Shown piece after piece: positions 51,463 to 60,935 of a stretch of DNA of 64,000 nt. The DNA comes from Streptomyces sp. NBC_00461 (GTDB lineage: Bacteria; Actinomycetota; Actinomycetes; Streptomycetales; Streptomycetaceae). The translations under genes and the position numbers were made by a program. The stretch covers positions 9,085,001-9,149,000 of the forward strand of contig NZ_CP107902.1 of NCBI RefSeq assembly GCF_036013935.1, written 5' to 3'. The notes under the pieces were generated by a model that was not told the origin of the DNA, made no database searches, and saw only the letters and a program-made list of their open reading frames with translations. Every line of letters starts with the position of its first letter. Position 1 is the first letter of the stretch.

Positions 51463-53073
51463 TCAGGCGGCCGTGGGCTGCTCCTCCTCTTCCTTGGTGA
51501 TGCCCACCGTCGCGTCCTGGTCGCCCTTCCCGCGCAGCGCGACCACGCTCAGAAGACAGCAGGCCAGCGCCGCGATGCCGCAGACCACGTAGCCGATGGC
51601 GTAGCCGTTGCCGAGGGCCTCCAGGGCGATGGGGGCCGCGCCGCCCGGTGGGGACGAGGGCGGGACCGAGTTGGAGGCGAGGGGGCCGCCCTCCGCCGCC
51701 ACCTGGCCCGCGGCCGCCTTGACCTCGGCCGAGAGGTGCGAGGAGGCCAGCTTGGACGTGAACTCGTCCGCCGCGCGGCTCAGCGCGATCGCGCCGATGA
51801 CCGCCGGGCCGAGGGTGAAGCCGAAGTCGCGGAGCAGGCTGGTAGAGGCGCTGGCCATGCCCGCGTAGTGGACCTCCACCGTGTTGACGGCGGTCGACGT
51901 GATCGAGGAGACCGTGAGCGCGAAGCCGATGCCGACCAGGCCGATCGGGAGGATGAGCGAGGTCAGCGCGCGGTCGTGGACCGAGAGAGTGGCGGCGAGG
52001 AAGTCTCCCGCTGCCATGAGCGCCAGACCGGTACCCAGCACCCACCTCGGGCTGACCTTCTCCAGCAGCCGGGAGATCAGCGGCATCAGCAGCAGCGTCC
52101 AGGCGTTGAGCAGGATGAAGGCGAACGAACCCCGCAGCGGGCTCTGGTGCTGGACCGGGCCGAGCCGGATGCTGGTCGCGTAGGCGGTGCCGAGGTAGCT
52201 GAACATGCCGACCACCGCGACGAACGACGCCACCGCGAACGCCCGGTTCTTGAACAGGTCCAGCCTCAACAGCGGTGAGGCGGCCCGGTGTTCGGCCACG
52301 ACGAACAGAGTGATGAACAGCGCCGCCACGACGTAGGCGATCACCACGGGCCTCGCGGTCCAGCCGTCCGCCGGGCCCTGGATCACGGCGTAGAGCAGGG
52401 CGAACATACCGACGCCGATGGTGATCTGGCCGGCCAGGTCGAGTGAACGGCCTTCTGGAGCACTGGAGTTGTGCGCCAGCAGCTGGCTGAGCACGGTACT
52501 GATCAGGGCCAGGCCGGTGACGATGATGAACGCCCAGCGCCAGGAGCCGTAGTTGCCGGTGATGCCGCCCAGGACGGGGGCGACGAAGCCACCGCTGGAG
52601 AGGGCCGCGGCCCAGATCGTGATGGTGCGGGCGCGGTCCTTGGCCGAGTGCGTGCCCGCGGCGATCATGGCGAGCGAGGTGGGGAAGAGGGCCGCGGCGC
52701 CCAGGCCGGCTATGGCCTGGCCCACCCAGAGCATGTGGATGCCGGTCGCGGAGGCGGCGAGCGCCTCGCCGACCACGAGCAGTCCACCGCCGCCGACCAG
52801 CAGCCGCTTGCGGCCGAAGAGGTCGCCGAGGACGCCGAAGGTCAGCTCCAGGACGGAGACGGGCAGCAGGAACGCGTCCGAGATCCAGGTCAGCTGCGAA
52901 CCGACGGGGTGCAGGTCCTCCTGGAAGAGCCCGTTCAGCGTGGCCGGCATGGCGAGGGCGATCTGCGCGAGACAGACGGCGAAGCAGCCGGCGATGAGGG
53001 TGCCGATGGGCAGTCCACCGGATGGTGGTGAGGCGGTGGTGGAACCGGATTGGGCGCGCGTTTCGGTGGACAC
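51463..53073 (-). CDS. MFS drug exporter, DHA2 family (14 helices)
   Basis: This 536-residue efflux pump is of the EmrB/QacA type. It has about fourteen hydrophobic segments, starting at LIAGCFAVCLAQIALAMPATLNGL. The motif-A loop is GDLFGRKRLLVGGG after helix 2. The motif-C region lies in helix 5 (GALFPTSLAMIA and SSGGFVAPVLGG, diagnostic of antiporters). The C-terminus is a short charged tail. It is preceded by its own promoter and by a PaaX-type regulator gene. As the only transporter beside the NRPS/PKS genes, it is the likely exporter and self-resistance determinant for the lipopeptide (inference). Confidence 0.9.
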   Translation of the reverse strand: MSTETRAQSGSTTASPPSGGLPIGTLIAGCFAVCLAQIALAMPATLNGLFQEDLHPVGSQLTWISDAFLLPVSVLELTFGVLGDLFGRKRLLVGGGGLLVVGEALAASATGIHMLWVGQAIAGLGAAALFPTSLAMIAAGTHSAKDRARTITIWAAALSSGGFVAPVLGGITGNYGSWRWAFIIVTGLALISTVLSQLLAHNSSAPEGRSLDLAGQITIGVGMFALLYAVIQGPADGWTARPVVIAYVVAALFITLFVVAEHRAASPLLRLDLFKNRAFAVASFVAVVGMFSYLGTAYATSIRLGPVQHQSPLRGSFAFILLNAWTLLLMPLISRLLEKVSPRWVLGTGLALMAAGDFLAATLSVHDRALTSLILPIGLVGIGFALTVSSITSTAVNTVEVHYAGMASASTSLLRDFGFTLGPAVIGAIALSRAADEFTSKLASSHLSAEVKAAAGQVAAEGGPLASNSVPPSSPPGGAAPIALEALGNGYAIGYVVCGIAALACCLLSVVALRGKGDQDATVGITKEEEEQPTAA

Positions 53074-53171
53074 GTGAGCTCCCCTTTGAGCGGCTTGTGC
53101 GGCTGAGGCGGCTTGTGCTGCTGTGTGCTTTCTGCAGCTTGGGGCGATGCCGGGACGCCGGGAACGCGATG

Positions 53172-53214
53172 AATGTAGGGCAGTTTTTCGACGACGGTCA
53201 ATAGATTGCCCAAT
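53172..53214 (-). promoter_or_regulatory. Promoter and palindromic operator upstream of the exporter
   Basis: On the minus strand a -35 TTGACC (53196-53201) and a -10 TACATT (53172-53177) are spaced by 18 bases, pointing into the MFS gene. Just upstream of the -35 lies the palindrome ATTGCCCAAT (53205-53214), within an A/T-richer patch. This is a good candidate site for the regulator encoded next door. Confidence 0.6.
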
Positions 53215-53289
53215 AACGAAACGCAGGCCTGTCCGCAGGTGGCAAGAGACAGAGACAGCGACAGCGAGTGGGCGGTGCGCGGGCAGGTG

Positions 53290-54129
53290 CTACGGGGCCG
53301 TCGTCCGGATCACGTCCAGCGCCCTTCCGGCCTCCTGGCGGGCCGGCTCCTCGTAGCGGTGCGCCAGCTCGTGGAAGTGCTCCTCCGCGCGGGCCGCGGG
53401 CCAGTCCTCGGGCAGGTGCTCGGCCGGCAGGTGCGGGTCCTGGCGGACCTGCTCCAACCAGTCGGTGTGCAGCAGCAGTTGCCGTACGAGCACACCCGTC
53501 CCGTCCGCGCCCCGGGCCTCGTCCGTGCCCCACCGCGTCAGGAACGCCTCGTACCCCTTCGCGACGGACTCCACGTCGAACGCCGTGTGCAGGACCGTGC
53601 GGGCGTCGGTCGGGGCGACGGCCGTGGCGCCTTGGAAGACCCTCAGATACGGGTCGACGCCGAGTCCCGCGACAACCTCGGGCACGTCCACCGTGCCCGG
53701 CGCGACCCACAGGCCGCTCTGCAACGGGCCGAAACCGTTCCACATCAGCCGGGACCGCAGATCGTGCCGCTCGCTGCGCCAGGACTCCGGCAGGGAGAAG
53801 CCGACCAGGGTCCAGGTGCCGTCCCAGTCCCGGTTGACGGCGCCGGTGTGCCAGATCCGGTCGTGGCCGTCCCGCAGCACGCGGGTGGCACGGGTTGTCG
53901 GTCCGAAGTAGGTCTTACGGCCCCTGCGGTGCCGGTCCAGCAGGCCGCGCTTGACCATGCGGGTGAGCGTCGACCGTACGGCGTCCTCGGTGATCCCGGC
54001 CTGCCCGAACACGTCGATCAGGCTGCTCGCCGACACGGCGACGTCCCGGTCCAGGACGTGGATGCCGAAGAAACTCAGCATCAGCGACTGCGGCCGGGGC
54101 GCGCCTCCCGCCTGATCGAAGCTGGTCAC
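53290..54129 (-). CDS. PaaX-family transcriptional regulator
   Basis: This 279-residue one-component regulator opens with a winged helix (SLMLSFFGIHVLDRDVAVSASSLIDVFGQAGITEDAVRSTLTRMVKRGLL). The PaaX central domain follows (RDWDGTWTLVGFSLPESWRSERHDLRSRLMWNGFGPLQSGLWVAP), then the C-terminal conserved block (LLLHTDWLEQVRQDPHLPAEHLPEDWPAARAEEHFHEL). In the family an acyl-CoA such as phenylacetyl-CoA is often the inducer; here an acyl-CoA or the lipopeptide could be. The GTG at 54129 is the last start before the recognisable domain. It lies immediately upstream of the exporter gene on the same strand and is the only evident local regulator. Confidence 0.88.
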   Translation of the reverse strand: MTSFDQAGGAPRPQSLMLSFFGIHVLDRDVAVSASSLIDVFGQAGITEDAVRSTLTRMVKRGLLDRHRRGRKTYFGPTTRATRVLRDGHDRIWHTGAVNRDWDGTWTLVGFSLPESWRSERHDLRSRLMWNGFGPLQSGLWVAPGTVDVPEVVAGLGVDPYLRVFQGATAVAPTDARTVLHTAFDVESVAKGYEAFLTRWGTDEARGADGTGVLVRQLLLHTDWLEQVRQDPHLPAEHLPEDWPAARAEEHFHELAHRYEEPARQEAGRALDVIRTTAP

Positions 54130-54214
54130 GGGGCCAGAGTAGATCCGCGCCTGGAATCCGGGGCCGTCGGGGCGGCCGCCGGCCTCACTCGGCGCCTCCG
54201 CACGTTCTCCGGTC

Positions 54215-54728
54215 TCACTCGCCGACCGCGCGCGTTGTGGACGGTGACCTCGCCGGAGTCGACGGCCTGCCGGCAGGCGCGGACGACGGTGAGGGCCTCG
54301 TCCCGGAGCACGTCCTCCACGACCTCGATGCCGCGAGCCTCGGACTGCCGGCCCAGTCCGAGCCGACCGGACCCTCGTCGAACGTGGTGATCTCCGCCAG
54401 CTCCGGGCCCTCGCCCGCGACCACCGGACCCCGCACCCCGGACCCCGGACCACATGGTCGCGCCGTAACACTGCACGCACGGACGCCAGTTGACGGCCGG
54501 CTCGTGCGCCGGCAGCCCGTCGCCCCCGAGGTCCCAGCTGCCGGTCGCGGTCTGGGCCAGGCCCAGCGCGACGACCTAGGCGTGGGCGCTGGAGACGCCG
54601 GAGGCGAGCACGACGTTCGCGCCGACGGACACGATCCGTCCTGTCTCCCGCTCGGGGACGAGCGCCGCGAACGGGCCGCCGTCGCCCTCACGCCAGTTGC
54701 GGTCGCCTCCTCAACAGGCCCCCTTCAT
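54215..54728 (-). pseudogene. Broken nucleoside (guanine/cytidine) deaminase
   Basis: On the minus strand a deaminase can be read as GGPFAALVPERE...SSAHA-stop-VVALGLAQ and then WRPCVQCYGATMWSGVRG. The zinc motif HAE of this family has its catalytic Glu codon changed to an amber codon (54576-54578), while the Pro-Cys-x-x-Cys zinc ligands remain. Further down, the frame shifts near TMWSGVRG and again near GSDWAG before the usual tail (EDVLRDEALTVVRACRQAVDSGEVTVHNARG). A start ATG at 54728 overlaps the stop of the preceding gene but meets a stop after five codons. The gene is dead by several lesions. Confidence 0.75.
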
Positions 54729-55576
54729 CTCCGCACCTCCACGGAGAGATCGTTGTCGACCGTGTAGTAGGTACACAGCGCGACACCTCCCGCGGTCACC
54801 GGCGGGTAGACGAAGACCTCCTTGCGGTCCGCCACGTCGTCGAGGAGACGGGCGAGCCGGATGACAGGTGCCTTCGCCGAAGGCTGCACGAAAACGTTCC
54901 AGACACCGCTTCCCGCCCCCGTCCCCCGTTCCGTCGCGGCCGCCAACTCCGCGTGGTCGAGCGTGAAGGAGAAGCTCCGGCCGTCGCTTCCGGCCTGCGG
55001 CTCCAGGGTGTGTTCGGCACCGTCGCTCCCGCGCAGACGCAGGCGTACGACGGCTCCCGCGAGGAGCGACGTGCCGTGCAGGCGAGCCCCCACCGTCGTC
55101 GACCCCGCCGCCACGTCGACGTCGATGCCGTCGACCTCGGCGTGCGCGGGGCGCAACCAGGCCCGTACCGCGAGACAGCCGTCCTTGGTGACGTAGGGGA
55201 TCCGGACGGCCACCGGCGACGGCCGGTCACGGAGGTGGCCGTCGACCAGGGCGCGCAGATCGCGCAGGCCGGGGCGCAGACGCTGCCGCTCGTCTCCCGG
55301 TCCCAGCAGGTACACGTCCCACCGGCCCTCCGCGAGCACCGGCTGTCCGCCCAAGGCGGCGCGCACGCGTCCCTCGCCGGCGGGCTCCAGGTCCAGGACG
55401 TGGAGAGCCTGCTCGGGCCGGCCCTTCTTCGGACGCAGCCGCAGCAGCAACTGCGGCCTTTCGGCCTCGGCGGACGGCAGCGACAGGTCGAGGGTGATCC
55501 GGCCGTCCGCGTCGACCGCGCAGCCGACGCGCGGTTCCGTACGCACCCCGGCGCTGCCCCTACCGTCACTCACCAC
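54725..55576 (-). CDS. Conserved-looking protein of unknown function, coupled to a glycosyltransferase
   Basis: The product is a 283-residue soluble protein with no signal peptide. It is made of beta-rich repeats, each with short strands such as ITLDLSLPS, WDVYLLGPGDERQRLRPGLRDLRAL and SGVWNVFVQPSAKAPVIRLARLLDDVADRKEVFVYPP. The two WD/NVYL-type halves look internally duplicated. I recognise no named family. The start overlaps the glycosyltransferase stop by 11 bases, so the two are translationally coupled and likely act together, perhaps as enzyme and accessory or polymer-binding partner. Confidence 0.7.
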   Translation of the reverse strand: MVSDGRGSAGVRTEPRVGCAVDADGRITLDLSLPSAEAERPQLLLRLRPKKGRPEQALHVLDLEPAGEGRVRAALGGQPVLAEGRWDVYLLGPGDERQRLRPGLRDLRALVDGHLRDRPSPVAVRIPYVTKDGCLAVRAWLRPAHAEVDGIDVDVAAGSTTVGARLHGTSLLAGAVVRLRLRGSDGAEHTLEPQAGSDGRSFSFTLDHAELAAATERGTGAGSGVWNVFVQPSAKAPVIRLARLLDDVADRKEVFVYPPVTAGGVALCTYYTVDNDLSVEVRR

Positions 55577-56834
55577 CGCCTCCTCGCAGCGTCCGGCGTA
55601 CGGTGCCGGCCGAGGTGATCGCGGCGTCGCGGGCCGCGAAGCCCTGGCTGACCAGCGTGTGGTGCACGCGGGCGCGTCCAGTGGCGACCCGCCGGCCCGC
55701 TCTTCTCGCCGAGACCGCCTCGTTCAGCAGGTGTTCGGCCTGCTCGACCACCGGGCCGGGAGCGAACCGCCGCGCGTTCTCCAGGGCCGCGCGGCCCGAA
55801 CGGCGGCGCCGCTCGTCGTCGCGCACCAGGTCCAGCAGCGCCGCGCCGAGCGCGTCACGGTCCCCGACGGGCACCAGTCGGCCGTCGACCCCGTCCGCGA
55901 TGATCTCGCCGGGGCCGTGGGGACAGTCGGTGCTCACCACCGGCAGACCGCAGCGCATCGCCTCGACGATCGTCATGCCGAACGGCTCGAAGTTGGACGC
56001 TGCCACACCGATCGAGCCCTTGACCCACTCCGCCTCCATGGGAGCCGCAGCCCCCATCAGGAACACGTTGTTGCACAGTCCGAGATCCGCGACCAGCCCC
56101 CGCAGCCGGTCGTGTTCCTCGCCCTTGCCGTAGATGCGCAGCTGCCAGTCGGGGCGCTCCGCGGCGACCAGCGCGAAGGCCTCGATGAGCAGGTCGTAGC
56201 GTTTCACCGGGACCAGCCGCCCGGCCGCGACGACCACCTTCGCGTTGCCGTCCGCGGCCGGCAGCGCCGGATCCGGCACGCTGTTGGGCAGAGCCTGGAC
56301 CCGTACGCCCGGCAGCCGCATCTTGCGCCGGTAGGCCCCGGCGTCGGCCTCGGTCACCGTGGTGAGCACGTCCAGCCTGCGGTAGGCCCGGCGCAGCGCA
56401 CCCCGCAGCCGGGGCGAGTGGTTGTCCAGCGTGAGGTGCTCCTGCCCGACCCGGGCGACGTGCCGCGGGGCCTGAAGCGCGAGGTGCACATTGAGGCCCG
56501 GCCGGGTGCCGATCACCACGTCGGCGTCGATGGCGGCGAGGCACTCGCGGATCCGCCGGTCGGTCAACTCGCTGTACTGCCGGTACCGGTACTCGGCGCG
56601 GGGAAACACCCTCGCCGGCCGCTGGTGCAACGCGTGCTCCTTGTCCTGTCTGAGGTCCACCAGCGGCCGCAGCGTCACCGCCGGGTCCAGGGTGAAGTTC
56701 GTACGCTCCCGGTGCCGCAGCACCGAGACGATCTCGACCTCGTGCCGCTCGGCCAGCGCCTGGGCCAGGTTGAACGTGGTGGCGATCGTGCCTCCGATCC
56801 CGTAGGCGTTGTGGAGAAGGAAAGAGATCTTCAT
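55566..56834 (-). CDS. Family 4 glycosyltransferase (GT-B fold)
   Basis: This 422-residue retaining glycosyltransferase begins MKISFLLHNAYGIGGTIATTFNLA, the donor-side glycine loop typical of GT4. The C-terminal half holds VVAAGRLVPVKRYDLLIEAF and the E-x7-E motif as EPFGMTIVEAM followed by GLPVVSTDCPHGPGEII. The sugar and acceptor are unknown. An in-frame GTG at 56849 has GGGGAG five bases upstream and is an alternative start adding five residues. It is coupled to the downstream unknown protein by an 11-base overlap. Surface-polymer decoration is more likely than lipopeptide glycosylation, but this is not settled. Confidence 0.88.
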   Translation of the reverse strand: MKISFLLHNAYGIGGTIATTFNLAQALAERHEVEIVSVLRHRERTNFTLDPAVTLRPLVDLRQDKEHALHQRPARVFPRAEYRYRQYSELTDRRIRECLAAIDADVVIGTRPGLNVHLALQAPRHVARVGQEHLTLDNHSPRLRGALRRAYRRLDVLTTVTEADAGAYRRKMRLPGVRVQALPNSVPDPALPAADGNAKVVVAAGRLVPVKRYDLLIEAFALVAAERPDWQLRIYGKGEEHDRLRGLVADLGLCNNVFLMGAAAPMEAEWVKGSIGVAASNFEPFGMTIVEAMRCGLPVVSTDCPHGPGEIIADGVDGRLVPVGDRDALGAALLDLVRDDERRRRSGRAALENARRFAPGPVVEQAEHLLNEAVSARRAGRRVATGRARVHHTLVSQGFAARDAAITSAGTVRRTLRGGGGE

Positions 56835-56911
56835 GCCGGACTGGACCACGGCAACTCCCCTATAGTTGCGGTCTGTTACCACTTCGTAGTCGTCAACCCG
56901 GCTGCGGGGGA

Positions 56912-57780
56912 CTACCCGATGTGGACCACCCGGGCCCAGGCGGGCGGCGTGTCCGGCACGTATCCGGGGTCGTCCTCGTCCCAGTTCGCCGAGTGCCGGG
57001 AGAACAGATCCACCACCGTCCGGCACGCCGGTCGCATGTCCGGCCACGGCGTCTGACCGTCCGTCAGCACGACCACGACATCGGGGCGCGGCCGCGTGCG
57101 CAGCGCCCTGGCGAAGCCCGCGCGCAGATCCGTACCGCCACCGGCCGGCAGGGGAACGCCCTCGGCACGGCACAGCGGGTGCGCGATCCGGGCCGCCGCG
57201 TCGCACGGCACCACGGTGACCAGGTCGCGACGGCCGCCCACGGCACGGGCGATCGCCGCGACCTCCAGGAGGGCACTGCCCAGCTCGGTTTCGCTGACCG
57301 ACGCGGACGTGTCGATGACCACCGAGACCGGGGGCTGCGTGCACAGCAGGCTCGGCAGGACGACGCCGGGCGTCCCGGCCGAGCGCCGCGAGGGCCGGCC
57401 GTAGCCGTAGTCCTCACCCGCGCCCGGTCCGGAGGCGGCGGAGCGGACCGCGGCGCCCAGCAACTCCCACCACGGCTGCGGCGGATGGAAGACCTCCTCG
57501 GCCCACGTCCGCCACCCTTCCGGGGCGCTTCCCGGAGGGCCTTGAGCCCTGCGCCACCCGGAACGGCACCGCGTCCCGTTCCTGCGCGCCCTCCGGCCCC
57601 GGTTCCCACTCCCGCTCCAGCCCGTCCGCGCCGCTGCCGCTGCCGCTGCCGCTGCCGCAGTCCAGCCAGGCCATGCTCTGCGTCCGCGCGCCGAGGGTGA
57701 ACCGGCGCAGGTAGTCCTCCATGAGCTGCCCCGCGGACAGCCCGGCGGCGCGGGGTCCGTCCCGCGTCCCGCGCGGAGGT
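56912..57780 (-). pseudogene. Frameshifted, 5'-truncated VWA-like (DUF2201-type) gene
   Basis: The C-terminal part is intact: a von Willebrand A-like domain with MIDAS motif VVIDTSASV, then GGTDLRAG and VVLTDGQTPWPD. The preceding reading frame runs MEDYLRRFTLGARTQSMAWLD...VPFRVAQG and then needs two frame changes near 57530-57545 (one missing base, then two extra C) to reach APEGWRTWAEEVFHPPQPWWELLG. The usual N-terminal metallopeptidase-like domain of this family is absent, cut off where the divergent aminotransferase gene begins. The homopolymer-like lesions could be sequence errors, but the truncation could not. Confidence 0.65.
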
Positions 57781-57857
57781 GGCTGAGCGTCCTGTTGCCA
57801 CGGAGTCGGCGATCGCGGAGGATCTTTGCCTCGGTCCGGTATCCACAGGAGCTTCTC

Positions 57858-59063
57858 GTGACGTACGACATCGCCGCCATCCGCTCCCGATTCCCCGCTC
57901 TGCAGGCCGGAACGGCGCACTTCGACGGACCCGGTGGCACCCAGACCCCGGAGCCCGTCATCCGGGCCATCGTCGACGCGCTGTCCAACCCGCTGTCGAA
58001 CCGGGGCCACGGGGTGCCGGGGGAGCGCAACGCCGAGAGCATCGTCGTCGAGACCCGTCGGGCCATGGCCGACCTGCTGGCCGCGGGCCCGTCGGGGATC
58101 GTGTTCGGCCGCAGTGCCACCCAGCTCGCCTACGATTTCTCCCGCACCCTCGCCAAGACGTGGCAGCCCGGGGACGAGGTGGTCGTCACCCGCCTCGACC
58201 ACGACGCCAACATCCGACCCTGGGTGCAGGCCGCCGAACGCGCCGGAGCCACCGTACGCTGGGCCGAATTCGACCCCGCCACCGGCGAGTTGACCACCGA
58301 CGACATCCGTGCCGTGCTGTCCGAGCGCACCCGTCTGGTCGCCGTCACCGCCGCCTCCAACCTGATCGGCACGCGCCCCGCGATCACCGAGATCGCCGGC
58401 CTGGCCCGCGAGGTGGGGGCGCTCACCTATGTCGACGGCGTCCATTACGCCGCCCACACGCTGGTCGACCTGGAGACGCTCGGCGCGGACTTTTTCGTCT
58501 GCTCCGCGTACAAGCTCCTCGGCCCGCACCATGGAGTCCTCGCCGCCCGGCCCGAGTTGCTGGACACCCTGCGGCCGGACAAGCTCCTTCCCTCCACCGA
58601 CGTGGTCCCCGAGCGCTTCGAACTGGGCACGCTGCCCTACGAGTTCCTCGCGGGCACCAGGGCGGCCGTCGACTTCCTCGCCGGTCTCGACGCGAGCGCC
58701 ACGGGAACGCGACGGCAGCGCCTGATCGCGGCCTTCGCGGCGCTCGAAGCGCACGAAGCAGGCCTGCGCACCCAGATCGACAAGGGCCTGTCCTCGCTCG
58801 ACGGCATCACGGTCCACTCCAGGGCGGCCGACCGCACCCCCACCCTGCTGCTGACCTTCGAGGGCCGCTCCACGACGGACGCGTACCGCTTCCTCGCGGA
58901 GCGCGGCGTCCACGCCCCGTCGGGATCCTTCTATGCCGTCGAGGCCTCCCGCCACCTCGGCCTCGGCGACACCGGCGGCCTGCGCATCGGCCTCGCGCCC
59001 TACAACAGCCCGCAGGACGTCGACCGGCTGCTGACCGGGCTGTCCGACTTCCTCACGCTCTGA
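57858..59063 (+). CDS. Class V aminotransferase, cysteine-desulfurase-like
   Basis: This 401-residue PLP enzyme is of fold type I, class V. Features are FDGPGGTQTPEPVI at the start, SATQLAYDFSRTL, the PLP-pocket Asp-x-x-His in YVDGVHYAAH and the PLP lysine in CSAYKLLGPHHG. The C-terminal small domain ends with LRIGLAPYNSPQDVDRLL. It belongs to the cysteine-desulfurase-like subgroup of uncertain substrate. No active-site Cys loop of the IscS kind is apparent, so true desulfurase activity is doubtful. The GTG at 57858 has an AGGAG site seven bases upstream. The AraC gene follows 37 bases after the stop and probably forms an operon with it. Confidence 0.85.
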   Translation: MTYDIAAIRSRFPALQAGTAHFDGPGGTQTPEPVIRAIVDALSNPLSNRGHGVPGERNAESIVVETRRAMADLLAAGPSGIVFGRSATQLAYDFSRTLAKTWQPGDEVVVTRLDHDANIRPWVQAAERAGATVRWAEFDPATGELTTDDIRAVLSERTRLVAVTAASNLIGTRPAITEIAGLAREVGALTYVDGVHYAAHTLVDLETLGADFFVCSAYKLLGPHHGVLAARPELLDTLRPDKLLPSTDVVPERFELGTLPYEFLAGTRAAVDFLAGLDASATGTRRQRLIAAFAALEAHEAGLRTQIDKGLSSLDGITVHSRAADRTPTLLLTFEGRSTTDAYRFLAERGVHAPSGSFYAVEASRHLGLGDTGGLRIGLAPYNSPQDVDRLLTGLSDFLTL

Positions 59064-59100
59064 GCAGAGGGTCCGGACATCTGACTGTGCCGTCAAGGTC

Positions 59101-60129
59101 GTGTGGTTGACTACGGCCGTGCTGCACGAATCGGTCTTCCGGACCGCGGATCTCCCGGCGGGCGACCGGTTCGAGGCCTGGACCGAGCGCATGGGCCGCA
59201 CACATGCGCCCATGCAGCTCGCCAGCGACCGCGCCGCGGACTACCGAGGGGAGCAGCGCCTGGTCGGCCTGGGGGACGTGACCATATGGCCGGCGGCCTT
59301 CGACCACCTGGTCTTCCGTCGGACACCGAAGCTCGTCCGGCAGTCCGATCCCGAGGTCTACCACCTCTCCCTGCTGAGACGGGGAGAAGGAGCGGCCAAC
59401 TGGGGCAGACAGCAGGTCGCCTACCGGATCGACGACATCCACACCAACAGCTCGTCGCGTTCGTGGGAAGTGTGCACCGGCCCCGACCCGGTCGCCCTCA
59501 TCGGAGTCGAGATACCGCGGGCCCTGGTGCCACTGCCCGCGCACCGGGCGGAGCGGGTGGTCGGCGGCCGGATCTCGGGCCGCGAGGGGGTTGGCGCGCT
59601 GCTGGCGCAGTTCCTGGTCCAGTTGGTCTCGGACACCGCGCCCTACCAGCCCCTCGACGCGCCCCGGCTGGGAACCGTCGTCGCCGACCTGGTGACCGCG
59701 GTTTTCGCCCACAGCCTGGACGCCGACCGCGAGTTGCCGCCCGAGACCCGCACACGAACGCTGACCCTGCGCATCAAGTCGTTCATCCGCCGCCACCTCC
59801 ACGACCACGAACTGACACCCGCCCGGATCGCCGCCGCGCACCACATCTCACGCAGCTACCTGTACCGCCTCTTCCAGGCCGAGGGCACCACCGTCGCCTC
59901 CTACATCCGCGATCAACGGCTGAAGAACGCCTGCCGCGATCTCGCCGACCCGGCCCTGCGCACGCTGCCGATCCATGCCGTCGGCGCCCGGTGGGGTTAC
60001 CCCCGCGCCGCCGAGTTCACCCGGGCCTTCCGCACCGCCCACGGCGTTCCACCGAGCGAGTTCCGCGAGGTGGCGTCCGCCGCGGACCGTGCACAGACAC
60101 CGCCCGGGCGTGGACTCTCCGCCAAGTAG
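59101..60129 (+). CDS. AraC-family transcriptional regulator
   Basis: The product is a 342-residue regulator. Residues about 15-190 form an AraC-binding-like sensor domain (FEAWTERMGRTHAPMQL, EVYHLSLLRRGEG). Residues about 225-330 hold the double helix-turn-helix: first HTH in LTPARIAAAHHISRSYLYRLFQAEG, second in LPIHAVGARWGYPRAAEFTRAFRTAHGVPPSEFR. The GTG start lies 37 bases after the aminotransferase stop. The ligand is unknown. It likely controls its own small operon rather than the NRPS cluster. Confidence 0.9.
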   Translation: MWLTTAVLHESVFRTADLPAGDRFEAWTERMGRTHAPMQLASDRAADYRGEQRLVGLGDVTIWPAAFDHLVFRRTPKLVRQSDPEVYHLSLLRRGEGAANWGRQQVAYRIDDIHTNSSSRSWEVCTGPDPVALIGVEIPRALVPLPAHRAERVVGGRISGREGVGALLAQFLVQLVSDTAPYQPLDAPRLGTVVADLVTAVFAHSLDADRELPPETRTRTLTLRIKSFIRRHLHDHELTPARIAAAHHISRSYLYRLFQAEGTTVASYIRDQRLKNACRDLADPALRTLPIHAVGARWGYPRAAEFTRAFRTAHGVPPSEFREVASAADRAQTPPGRGLSAK

Positions 60130-60213
60130 GTGTGGACCGGCCGCCAACGACACAGCGGTGACCTCCTGTGCATCCTTGTGATCACCGCGAGGGAAGTACG
60201 AGCGGATCAAGGC

Positions 60214-60244
60214 GGGGCCAGGACTGCGGGGGAGTCCTGGCCCC
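60214..60244. terminator. Bidirectional terminator
   Basis: A perfect 12-base-pair stem (60214-60225 with 60233-60244) with a seven-base G-rich loop stands between the AraC gene and the convergent SDR remnant. Confidence 0.8.
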
Positions 60245-60264
60245 GCAGCCATCGGCCCCGGAGG

Positions 60265-60935
60265 TCAGTCGGAAACCGGCCGCAGGGCGTCGGAGACGGA
60301 CTTGGCGCCGCAGTGTGCGGTGGCCGCCGTCGACGGGGATCTCGGCGCCGGTGGTGAAGGGCGCGTCGTCGGAGACGAGGAACACCAGCAGCGGGGTGAT
60401 CTCGTCGACGGTGCCGGTGCGGGCCAGCGGCGTCTCGCGGATGTTCGCCTCGCGGAAGGCGGGCGCGGCGGAGGCGGTCATCTCGGTCTCGATGAAGCCG
60501 GGATGGACGGTGTTCACACGGATGCCCCGCGGGCCCAGCTCTACACAGGCCGCCTTCGACAGGCCGCGCAGCGCCCACTTGCCGGCCGTGTACGCGACCG
60601 GGTAGTGCCCGGTGAGCCCGGCGGCCGAGCCGACGTTGACGATCGACGAGCCCGGCGGCATCAACGGCGCCAGGTGTGGATGCCCAGCAGCGGGCCGGTG
60701 ACGTTGACCGCGTGGACGCGGGCGAAGTCCTCGGCCGTGACCTCGCGGAGCCGCGGGCGCCAGGTGACGTCGGCGTTGTCGACCAGGCCGTGGACGTCTC
60801 CGTACTGGCAGCGCAGCCCTTCCGCGAGCGCCGCCCACCTCGCCGCGTCGGTGACGTCCAGACGCAGACAGCCCGGAGCCTCGGTCACATCGGTGGCGAC
60901 GACCACCGCCCCGGCCCGGGTCAGCGCCTCATCGG
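60265..60935 (-). pseudogene. Broken short-chain dehydrogenase
   Basis: On the minus strand an SDR reads VVVATDVTEAPGCLRLDVTD...VHAVNVTGPLLGIH. It then shifts frame near 60670 (one base lost) into LAPLMPPGSSIVNVGSAAGLTGHYPVAYTAGKWAL (catalytic Tyr and Lys present). Near 60310 it shifts again to reach the natural ending SVSDALRPVSD with stop at 60265. The N-terminal cofactor motif TGxxxGxG is missing, since the sequence runs into an MFS tail on the other strand at about 60930. Two frameshifts plus truncation make it non-functional. Confidence 0.75.

Noticed and set aside
57858..59063. True cysteine desulfurase feeding sulfur to the NRPS cluster
   Set aside because: No mobile active-site Cys loop is apparent, and the gene sits with an AraC regulator outside the cluster edge.
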